Source: Triatoma infestans
Taxonomy: Eukaryota; Arthropoda; Insecta; Hemiptera; Reduviidae
Direction of reading: 5' to 3'
Length of the DNA stretch: 64,000 bases
Assembly (NCBI GenBank): GCA_011037195.1
Contig: JAAEAF010000372.1
Span: forward strand, 1 to 64,000
The notes beneath the pieces were generated by a model. That model ran no database searches. It saw nothing but the letters and a program-made list of their open reading frames with translations, and had not been told where the DNA came from. Every line of letters begins with the position of its first letter. Positions within the stretch are counted from its first letter, which is position 1. Positions 55,708-64,000 of this stretch are shown here, one piece after another. The position numbers were made by a program, and so were the translations under genes.

Positions 55708-57535
55708 ACAGTGCCTGAACCCCGGATTACTGCTAGGAATGTTTAACGCTTGCTTGAAAGCTGGAGTGTTCAGCTCCAGATGGAAAATAGCGCGTCTGGT
55801 CCTCATCAGTAAGGGAAAGGGGGACATGCAACCCTCATCTATCCGGCCCTTATGCATGCTGGATACGGCAGGAAAATTGTATGAGAGGCTTCTCAGAGAG
55901 AGGTTGCGATCCGAACGGCAGGAGATTTATCTCCGAGGCAGTATGGATTTAGGACTGGGCGATCCACTGTGGATGCGGTAAGAGAAGTCACTGAAGCAGT
56001 GCGCAGGGCTGAAGACCACAACCACCACTCTCGGTGAGTGGTACTCTTGGTTACGCTTGATGTGAGAAATGCCTTCAATTCTCTCAGATGGACAGATGTG
56101 CTGCAGGCGTTAGAGGATAATTTTGGAGTCCCGAAATACCTCTTGCGGGTGTTAAGCGATTATCTGAGGAATCGGACGATCATCTACCAGACCTCCGGAG
56201 GACCAAGAGCCTCGGCAATGACGGCAGGTGCGGCGCAGGGCTCAATTTTGGGCCCGGACCTTTGGAATGTAGCGAACGACAGCCTACTCAGGCAGGAAAT
56301 GCCAGAGGAAACGATCCTAGTCGGATAAGCAGATGACGTGGCTGCGCTTATCGCTGCTCGCGATACCAATAAAGCCCAGCTAAAATTATATCAGGTGATG
56401 CGTATGATCAATAGATGGATGGCCGAGCATGGGTTGTCGTTGGCACTGTCCAAGACAGAAATCGTGGTTTTGACGAAAAAGAGGATCCCCTCGAGTATCT
56501 CATGGCGCGTTGGAGAGGTAGCCGTGACTTCTAAGGATACCGCAACATATTTGGGATTAGTCATCGATAAAAAGTTGAGCTTTGGCAACCAAATTCAGTA
56601 TGCAGCGGATAAGGCCGCGATGGACACTGCTGCATTGAGCCGGTTGATGGCAAACGTTGGCGGTCCACAGGCCAGTACGCGCCGAGTACTACTGAGCGTG
56701 ACCCACTCAATACTGCTCTATGGAGCCGAAGCATGGGCAGGTGCACTCAACAAGGAGGCGTATAGGAAAAGATTAGCGAGTGTACAGAGGCTGGGTGCAT
56801 TAAGGATTGCGTCTGCGTACCGCACCGTGTCCGAACCAGCAATTATGGTCATTGCCGGAGTGATCCCGATTGCATTCCTTGCAGGGGGCTGTACGGGAAG
56901 AGGGCAGAAGGAAGAAAATAAACTCTAGCCAGGGAAGAAAGAAAAAGAACCTTCCAAAATTGGCAGGCTTCCTGGGAGGACGATCATCGGGGTCGATGGA
57001 CAGGCAGGCTGATTAAGGGAGTTGAGGAATGGGTGAGAAGGCCGCACGGTGAGGGAGACTTCTATCTCACCCAACTCCTGAGCGGTCATGGATACTTCAT
57101 GGCGTACCTGAAGAGGATGGGGAAGGCTGAGGAGGAGGAGTGTCTCTATTGCCCGGGGTGTAAAGATGATGCCTCGCACACCTTTTTTGCGTGTGACCGG
57201 TGGCAGCGTTCGAGGTGGGACCTGGAGGAGGTGATAGGACGGCAGACTCCAGACACGCTGGTAAAGACGATACTATCCAGTGAGACCAGCTGGCGTCACA
57301 CCGCGGCATACGTGAGGGGAATTCTTATCAGAAAGAAGCAGGATCTGGAGGAGTTGGAAAAGAGGAACCCCTAGGGGGATAGGACAGAGGCCTAGCCTGA
57401 TGTAGTGCTGGAATCGGCGAATCCAGGCTAGGTCCAAGCAGAGGGGGGTGTTTTAGCCGGTAGTCTCCGGGAGTCCGGCACGGCGTGCGTAAATGCATTT
57501 CACCACCCCCCCAATAAAAAAAAAAATAAAAAAAA
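55708..57535 (+). mobile_element. R1-like non-LTR retrotransposon, 5'-truncated
   Basis: This GC-rich block begins inside the reverse transcriptase, carries the RT, thumb and C-terminal zinc knuckle, then a 3' UTR with GTTTTAGCCGGTAGTCTCCG and a C-rich stretch, and ends in an A-rich tail (57514-57535). Base composition is sharply different from the AT-rich flanks. I could not find a convincing target duplication. Confidence 0.85.
55709..57374 (+). pseudogene. R1-like reverse transcriptase ORF2 fragment with several lesions
   Basis: The frame 55739-55981 gives RWKIARLVLISKGKGD and RPLCMLDTAGKLYERLL, early RT blocks. A frameshift near 55920 restores 'RQYGFRTGRSTVDAV'. A TGA at 56035 is followed by 'VTLDVRNAFNSLRW' (catalytic D) and 'GAAQGSILGPDLWN'. 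The YADD box reads G-stop-A-D-D because a TAA (56326-56328) replaces the tyrosine codon. The next frame (56338-56928) covers the thumb (SKTEIVVLTKK, YLGLVIDKKLSFGNQI, LLYGAEAWAG). After a shift near 56890 comes the C-terminus with the knuckle CLYCPGCKDDASHTFFAC, ending at 57374. Intact R1 proteins cut target DNA and reverse-transcribe their RNA there; this copy cannot. Confidence 0.88.
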
Positions 57536-58599
57536 CACCAATCGCGCTGATTATAGCGCATGATTAAATACATATGTAAAAAACATCGGTGTTATTAAAC
57601 AATTTCATATTTAAAGAAAATTGTTTTAATTAATTGCGGTAAAAAGAAGCTAGGAAAGGGAGGGGGGGAGTGTTTAATATTAGATTTTTATTTATATCTT
57701 TTTATATTAAAATGGCCACTAAAATTCTAAAATTTAATATCACTGTTAACAATATGGTTACATATACAAAATTATAATAGTAATATGATACCAGCAATTA
57801 TAAGTGGGAGGAAGATGCTGGATATGATATAGTTTATTGCTATATCAAATACCTAATATCATCGTATCATAGTAGTACATAATTATATCACCCCATTTCC
57901 GGTAATACAGGCTGCAATGTTCAATTTTATTATCAGTTATAATAATGATACAGTTGATCATAATGTAACAGTTGATCTCACCAAACAATATATTCTTCCA
58001 AATCTTTCATATATTTGATCAATAAATTTTAATTTTCAACAGTTAGTTTGCGTTTAGTTATTATAACGTGAAGGTGTTAAAAACATTATAACAAATATTT
58101 CACGAGAAATTTTATTAATTAATTAGTAATTAATAAGTGGCCTAGTGGCCATTAATAAGTTATTTGTATACTTTACATTAGGATTACTACTCATTTATAT
58201 GTAAGGGTCGTATATAAACAGGTTTCCATGGCTGCTGCCGCCATTTTTACCATCTTTATTGTTCACGTAGACTTCATCTTGCAAGCTCTTGTTCTCCGCC
58301 ATCTATCGTCTACTTTATTTTCTCCAGATCTTTCTCTTAATTCATTTGTCCTCCATCTTGATATCCACGACCGAATTTTTTCTCTCATTATATTTTATTA
58401 CATTTAATACTATACTAATTGTTATCTTTTTTGTTTCATCATTTTATTACTTTGTCCCTGTGCTAAATTCAAATATTGTCGATTGTTTACAATTTTAAAA
58501 ATTGTTTATCTGATCGGGCAGTATAAGTCTCGAGATTTGAGATTCCCTGAATACCAACGGATTTTTTTAATGACCACCTAAAGCGCAGATTATCACAGA
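57536..58599. other. AT-rich stretch without genes
   Basis: No repeat or gene is recognised; the ORFs here are low-complexity. Confidence 0.4.
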
Positions 58600-59562
58600 G
58601 AATCCACAAAACGTTTTTCAGATTAATTCTTCCGGAAAAATGTTTTAAATGAAAGTGATAGGTTTATATGGGGTGTTTCAAAATGATCTTTGGGATTACA
58701 AAAATGTATTGCAAAAAACTTACTGCGACGAAACTAGCAACATAGAGAAAAAGGAACTCAAAGACTTTGTTTATTATGATCGCACTTATTTCAAAACAAA
58801 TATTCACGACCCTCCGCTAGGCGGCGTTAAAGAAGTAAATTAATGAGTCCCAACGTTCACGCTCCTACTGCGTGCGTTACTGCGTGCTACTTTCGGTTGG
58901 AAAGTTAGTAACACCTCTGTTGTAGCTCCCTTGCATCGTGGGACCTTTTCTTATAAGGCTACAAAAGAGAAAACATCGCTTCCGCATGATTTAGTCGAAC
59001 TGAAAGACCATATCACCTACTCAATAATCACTATCTACAACTATTTTGAACAAGGTATGGCAAGAAGTAGATTATCGAATTGATGTGTGCTTTGGTTCAC
59101 ATATTGAAAAATTATGAGATGCCAAAAAAAAAATCTGTGAGTCCCTCTTCCCTATTATGTAATGTTCATGTATTGGGAAGGTAAATTGAATATGTTGATT
59201 AATAATTCATTATTATAATTATAGTTGGAATCTTTTCAAAAGGGATTTCGTGAAGTCTGTGTTTACCTGAATCTATGAGGGATAACAAATAAGCAAATAA
59301 ATAAACATAAAAAGAAATGTAATATACAATTCAAAAGTAAATCCAGTCTACATAATCAAAATCTCATTCTTTAAAGAATAATAATAATAATAATACTAAG
59401 CAAACAATTATTATACTTTGACAAACTTACAATCTTAAAAGTGTTTAACTTGAAGGTTGGGGCCTTGAATCTCGTATAGCACTTTAAACACATACATCAA
59501 TCGGCAATGAGCATTCTTTCCTGAGCCACGAAAATTTGTTTCCCTTTTCCTCAATGGGTCCA

Positions 59563-59588
59563 CTATATATATATATATATATATATAT
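59563..59588. repeat. (AT)13 microsatellite
   Basis: The tract consists of uninterrupted AT units. Confidence 0.9.
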
Positions 59589-59723
59589 GCACCCTATATA
59601 TTACCCCCGATCGAGTCGGAGAAACGGAAATTCCATTTCGTCTAATTATAAAATAACAGGTAATTATGACCCACCTAACTGTACCTTTTGTACTACACAA
59701 TCTTCAAAAAACCCACACTATAA

Positions 59724-60363
59724 TCTATATATATAAAAATAAATGTACGTTGTACGTAACGGCAAATCTCGAAAATTAATGACTCAAATGTCGTCAAATT
59801 TATATATGTTGTTGAGGCTGAGGTACAGATTGTTTTTAGTGCACAAAATTTTCGATAGGTGGCGCTTTTCAAAAGATACGAAAAATTGTTTTATTCGCAT
59901 ATCGTACAGTGCACGTCCGTCAACCAGTTAAAACAGTCCGCTGCATAAAAATGAATGTCCGTTGTACGACATGGCAAATCTCGAGAATTAATTACTCAAA
60001 TGTTGTCAAATTTACATATGTTGTTGAGGCTGAGGTATAGATGTAGCCGTATATAGCTTGCACGCGAGTAGGCAAACCTTCCGCATTGTATACATATCCG
60101 CGAGAAGGCAGAACAATAAATATTGTGTATCACAAAGCATTGCAATAAGAAAAGTAATTTTTTCATTCGAAAAGCATTAAAATCAAAATATTATTTTTAA
60201 CAACACATATGCAGTTTTTCTGTAAATTTTATTTCATAAAAATTTTTTTTTCATTTCACTCTTATTATTTTTCATTTCAATAAATATTTTCTAATAAAAT
60301 AAATTAACGTTTTTAATTTCAAATGTATATTAAGGGCCAGCAAAGCGGACCGGGTGCAGCTAG
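59724..60363 (+). mobile_element. Non-autonomous Helitron
   Basis: It begins TCTATATATATAAAAATAAA, the classic Helitron 5' end, and ends GGGTGCAGCTAG followed by T, with A before the 5' TC, as expected for insertion between A and T without duplication. The first about 95 bases (GTTGTACG, GGCAAATCTCG, TTGTTGAGGCTGAGGTA) recur at 59945-60050, so the 5' terminal region is duplicated inside the element. It is 640 bp and non-coding; it would depend on a RepHel helicase supplied elsewhere. A GC-richer stretch precedes CTAG, but a clean 3' hairpin is not obvious. Confidence 0.78.
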
Positions 60364-60820
60364 TAAAATATAAAGTTTAAAGATACTATATTTAATTTAA
60401 CTTATAAAATTATTTTCTTTAATTTATTTTAACTCTAAGAATTTGCTAATAAGACTTACATATTACAATTATGCTGGTTTCATCACGGTTTACTTGGAAA
60501 CATTTGTTGCGATAAATTTTTCCATACCCCGAAGACCATTTTGAAATACCCTTTATACGTGGAAATAGTTTACGAAGTTTAAAGAAAATCGTTTTCGAGA
60601 AAATTACAAAAAAAAAAAGAAATTCAAAAACGGATTTTCTTCAAATTTCCAGTTTATTACAAATGCATTAAATATACCTTAATTGGTGGTAGTGGCATAT
60701 GTTGGCTGAAGTGGCACTTTAGAGAAAAAAAAACTTAACGTTCCAATTACCTCCATTTCCGGTGAAAACTCAACATCTAAAATTTGATCCAAATGCAATA
60801 CTTACAAGAGAAAGTAATTA

Positions 60821-61489
60821 TGTTTCATTTCAGTTAGAGACTGGTTCAAATAATTCTTCACGGTTCCAATTGTAACGTTAAATTATTAAAAAAAAAAAGG
60901 TTTTCATATGATAACAAAGGGTTTGAGTTGAAACGGATCAAATTAAATTAAGGAATCCATATTTTAACAGCAGCAAATACTAACAAATTTCAAAATGAAG
61001 GTCAGAAGTTCAGCGAAAAGCTGTTGGAATAATAGAGAAAACTATAATAATATAAACTATATTTTAACATTTATCTTTAGTGTTTAACCAATGAAAACTC
61101 TCACTTTATGTGGCCAATAATTGTCCTAAATTCCACAACTAAAACAATTCGATGATAATATCATTTGTTTCGAAGACAGCACACGCTCACTACATATATA
61201 AATGTTTCAAACAAGTTTAGACAGTATTATTAGGGTTAAATGTTTAGGCGGTGTGGGTGGGAGATCAATATTATCTATGGCACAATGGTTACAGTTAGTT
61301 ATATAACCAAATAAAGGATGTTTAAACACACAAATTGTGATTATATCTTTATAAATTAATGGTGCCAAGAGTGAATATAGCGGGTCATGTTTTTAAAGAG
61401 AGATAGTATGGAGTGAGAGAAGAGAAACAAAGAGACAATTCTCTAAAAGAGGGGCTGATACTGGGTTATTCCATTTAGATATCCATCAC
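60821..61489. other. AT-rich stretch without genes
   Basis: Nothing is recognised. Confidence 0.4.
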
Positions 61490-61870
61490 CGCTTCTGAAT
61501 ATGGACGTTTATGTCAAAATTGGTTAACTCGTCAGCCGTAGGTGCAATGAATGTTTTCCCTTGTTTTCTTCAGTTTTTCGAGATTATCACGAAATGATCT
61601 AACGATTTTCTGAAAACTTTTCTTCGCACAACAACTACATAACGGCCTTTTCGTAATTATTTATAATATTTTTCCTAGAAAATTGAAGTCATTTATTTCA
61701 AGAGATTGGTTCTTCTTGTGTGTAGTGTGTGCGTTTTTTTTTAAAAAATAGCATAATTCAAAAACCGAAGAAAACCAAGAAAAATTCAAATTTGATTTTC
61801 TTTTAAGAAATTACTCAAAGGATTCGAAAAAAATCTGGTGTGGAACACTCACCCGATATTCTCTTACTCT
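61490..61870 (+). repeat. Diverged DR-A copy followed by an opposed DR-A end
   Basis: 'GTCAAAATTGGTTAACTCGT' (61513) is in forward order. 'AAATCTGGTGTGGAACACTC' (61829) plus ATTCTCTTACT is a reverse-oriented end, so two fragments meet here. Confidence 0.55.
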
Positions 61871-61949
61871 TCTTAATATACTTATATATAAAATCACAAA
61901 TTTGGTTTAAATTTCAAATATTTCTCGTATGTCCTATAAATATACAGAT

Positions 61950-63160
61950 AGGGGAGCAAGTGCCAATCTACCAGAGGCAGATAGAGAATAATGATACAAA
62001 ATTTGGAAGTATATTGTACAAAATATTGTACAAAGTATATTGTCTCGATATTAACTTGAAAAAGTCAAGAATTGTAATTTTTAAGCCAAATGCGGGGAAA
62101 ATGTCCAACAAGGAAAGATGGTACTTTCGTGGCCAATTAATTGAGTTGAAAAAGTTCAATATTTTATTCCTTAAAAAGGTTTTTTGGGCTTCCACAAAAT
62201 ATCCCAAGCTATTTTCTGTTGTTGGAAACTGGTTTGCAAAGTATGTATTTATATACTCTTCGTCTACGTCTCAGATATATTAAAAAGGTTATGTGTGATA
62301 TATCTGACGATAGACTGCCTAAATTTGTGGCAATCAAAATATTAAATAAGAGAATTACTTGGGCTGGGGAATGGTTCGAATTACTTACCAAATACGAATT
62401 GTAGAGTAAATATAATATGGATAATAGTCAGAGGGGTAAAATATCGGAGGAACTATTGAAAAAGATGGCGGAAAATGAAACGAACCATTTACGGTCTAGA
62501 GTTACAAACAGCACCCTCGCTATAGTTATTTAAACTTCTTGCAAAAATATTATCTGAATTCACAAAGTTTCCAATATTGCAGATTATTAATTAAAATTAG
62601 GTCAGATATGTTGAACTTGACTAATAAACCTTAGGTACCCGAAACGTTAGTTTACTGCCCCTTGTGCAATAGGTGCACCACAGAGGACCTACATCATTTT
62701 TTAATAGAATGCGGCTGGGTTGGCGAAGTATAGGCAGCAATACTTTGGGAATGCTACAATTACAAGTGAACAATGTTTGGAGTTATTTTTTTTTTTTTTT
62801 TTTTATTTAAGGCGTCTCAACATCTGTGGTCATTTGCGCCCGGAGCCTTCTCAGTGCACTGCCGGCCTCCGGACAGTGTTCTCCCGTTACAGACAACACT
62901 GTCCATCACCGGACAGTGGGCTGTAGGGGCTCCTAGGAAGAGAAAATCTAAGGGCAGCACGACTGGATTCGAACCCGTGATCTCCGCGTTGCTAGTCCAG
63001 CGCGCTACCACTGAGCTAATCCCTTCCCTATTGGGAGTTAATCAATGACAAAAACTGGCTCGCGCTTGCTTGCATCTTATATAAAATATGCATATAAATA
63101 CCGGCAAGGAAAGATCAGCGAAATTACTATCTAGAAAAATTCATTTCTATTTTATAAACG
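61950..63160 (+). pseudogene. LINE reverse transcriptase C-terminal half, decayed
   Basis: The 147-codon frame from 61840 becomes recognisable at 'CLDINLKKSRIVIFKPNAGK' and MSNKERWYFRGQLIE, the RT block '..L.vN..KTKivvF..gg..s..E.W.Y.G..IE'. A second frame gives 'LETGLQSMYLYTLRLRLRYI', DDRLPK and WFELLTKYEL (to 62404). A third gives LIKIRSDMLNLTNKP, 'CPLCNRCTTEDLHHFLIEC' (62655-62712), a CCHC-like knuckle. The reading then passes through the SINE site and resumes with INDKNWLALACILYK and DQRNYYLEKFISIL. Several stops and frameshifts are present. Clade assignment would need a phylogeny. Confidence 0.72.
62786..63033 (-). mobile_element. tRNA-Ala-like SINE, copy 2 (inverted), in a LINE
   Basis: This is the reverse complement of the SINE at 3972-4207, with only a few base differences, the same A and B boxes and an A/T-rich tail (62786-62804). 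Flanking GGAGTTA (62779-62785 and 63034-63040) is the likely target duplication. It inserted into the LINE coding region, so the LINE copy is older than this SINE. Confidence 0.85.
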
Positions 63161-63184
63161 ATATATTATTACTACTGTTATTTC

Positions 63185-63186
<2 letters not shown>

Positions 63187-63217
<31 letters not shown>
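63187..63217. repeat. (TA)n microsatellite
   Basis: The tract consists of about 15 TA units. Confidence 0.9.
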
Positions 63218-63219
<2 letters not shown>

Positions 63220-63539
63220 CAGTACTAATTCTATATTGTATCAGTATATTATTTCTATGAATATTATTGGTTTGTTAGTGGTATAGTTTGTTTAATTTTA
63301 TTGATTGTTTAATCTGTATTGGCATTGTTGGCATCTATATTATTAAGTGTTGATTAGTAATGGAAAATCTATATTGTATGGAAACAATTGTTAACTTGCA
63401 ATTATTGTAGTAGTGTTAAATAATAAAAGAGAAGTGCGGAACTCGCCTGACGATCATTTGATCAGGCGCTAAATGACTGTAAAAACACTATTATCTAATA
63501 AAGAATTTATAATAATAATAATTACATTGTAGAGAGTCA

Positions 63540-64000
63540 ATATCTCAGATTTCTCAGTACCAACTAAACCCAATTTTTTCAGGGAAATGTTTCAAAAAAA
63601 ATTGATAAGTGCAGCAAGCATTCCAAGTTTGTAACCGTTATCAAGAAAAGTCCCCCTAAAAAACTCAAAAACCAATTCTGTAAAAATCGCAATTTCGGTA
63701 ACCGATTTACATTAGTAATTCTATCAATAATTCTAATATGTATTAATATCATGAAGGTGGAAAAACTTTATATATTTACTGAAATGGCACTTTAAAGGAA
63801 ACCATGACGCTACTGTTCCCCCAGAACCTCCTCAAAATCAATTTTTTATGAAAAATTTTTCAAATAAAAGTGATAGATATTTATATGGGTAGATAGTATA
63901 CAAAGTTTGAAGAAAATCGTTGGAACCATTTTTTAAGAAAGCCAATCATGCTTGTAAAATGAACATTGCTACAGTGTTGAACAGTGTTGAATATATTATC
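63540..64000 (-). repeat. DR-A repeat, cut by the window end
   Basis: 'AAACCAATTCTGTAAAAATC' with GCAATTTCGGTAACCGATTT and, at 63897-63917, 'TACAAAGTTTGAAGAAAATC' with GTTGGAACC follow the family order. Confidence 0.75.

Larger units (their letters stand above)
58669..60551. mobile_element. TIR element with TTTATA flanking repeats, containing a Helitron
   Basis: The left end GGGGTGTTTCAAAATGATCT (58670) and the complement of the right end (GGGTATTTCAAAATGGTCTT, ending at 60551) form inverted repeats of about 25 bp. The flanks carry TTTATA (58663-58668, 60552-60557). The superfamily is uncertain; no transposase is recognisable. Without the Helitron the element is about 1.24 kb. Confidence 0.65.
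58600..60820 (-). repeat. DR-A copy split by a TIR element
   Basis: The left part, 'TTCCGGAAAAATGTTTTAAA' with TGAAAGTGATAG (58630-58662), and the right part, 'ACGAAGTTTAAAGAAAATCG' (from about 60572) up to 'CCGGTGAAAACTCAACATC', join across the insertion as in other copies. Confidence 0.65.
61950..63525 (+). mobile_element. Non-LTR retrotransposon (clade uncertain), split by a SINE
   Basis: The element carries an RT fragment, a knuckle motif and a short 3' UTR with the hairpin GCCTGACGATCATTTGATCA/GGC (63445-63468), followed by a (TAA)-type tail at about 63508-63525. It is interrupted at 62786-63033 by the Ala-like SINE in the opposite orientation. Confidence 0.7.

Noticed and set aside
61840..62283. 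Intact 147-residue host gene
   Set aside because: The first part is the DR-A end and AT-rich sequence; the recognisable part is LINE reverse transcriptase, and the homology continues in other frames.
62817..63011. Conserved small protein shared by 3990-4184 and 62817-63011
   Set aside because: The shared 64-codon translation is simply the SINE read in one frame; the supposed start lies in the tRNA-like head.

Overview
The window is AT-rich nuclear DNA from a eukaryote, most likely an arthropod. It carries I-like, R1-like and Jockey-like non-LTR retrotransposon remains, TG...CA solo LTRs with TATA boxes and TCAGT initiator-like motifs, tRNA-derived SINEs, a GTF2IRD2/ZBED-type hAT transposon, a small Helitron and abundant (CA)n/(TA)n microsatellites. 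The clade is inferred from the element types; the species cannot be read from the sequence. I found no host protein gene, no rRNA gene and no functional tRNA gene. Every coding stretch I could recognise belongs to a mobile element, and all but one are visibly broken.

Layout. 1-9 kb: old repeats, a Penelope-like tail motif (740-860), a tRNA-Ala-like SINE with an 11-bp target duplication (3972-4207), a full copy of the main dispersed repeat (called DR-A here, 4757-5473), a decayed LINE (6186-6425) and a 215-bp local duplication (7513/8684). 9.2-14.4 kb: a TIR element with TAA target duplications (9272-12396) that was itself hit by a nearly intact hAT transposon (9758-12303, 8-bp duplication, one frameshift), then a Ginger/KRBA2-like element with about 200-bp inverted repeats (12845-13930) inside a DR-A copy. 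15-28 kb: two foldback retroposons of one family (15682-15912, 27609-27783), LINE tails, a solo LTR (20716-21083), an I-like LINE 3' end (22972-24218, 13-bp duplication) inside a large palindrome, and another LTR (25077-25593). 29-41 kb: a dense field of DR-A copies, a second solo LTR (33656-33980), a RT tail (36605-36876), a 667-bp solo LTR (38278-38944) and a tandem array of 51-53-bp units (39491-40170). 41-50 kb: DR-A, a tRNA-related SINE with a chimeric tandem duplication (44510-45370), a Jockey-like LINE (45738-46387) and an RNase-H-type LINE tail abutting an LTR. 51-64 kb: DR-A, an LTR (54884-55472), an R1-like LINE (55708-57535), a TIR element containing a Helitron (58669-60551), and a LINE (61950-63525) split by a second copy of the Ala-like SINE.

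How it works together: the window is a layered record of transposition. DR-A is the substrate layer. Solo LTRs, the Ginger-like element, the Jockey LINE, a foldback retroposon and the Helitron-bearing TIR element have all inserted into DR-A copies, so relative ages can be ordered. Exact flanking duplications give precise boundaries for several elements. The most unusual items are the inverted-dimer retroposon family with a hammerhead-like core, the modular DR-A family with palindromic termini and a built-in CA microsatellite, and the microhomology-joined chimeric duplication at 44.5-45.0 kb.
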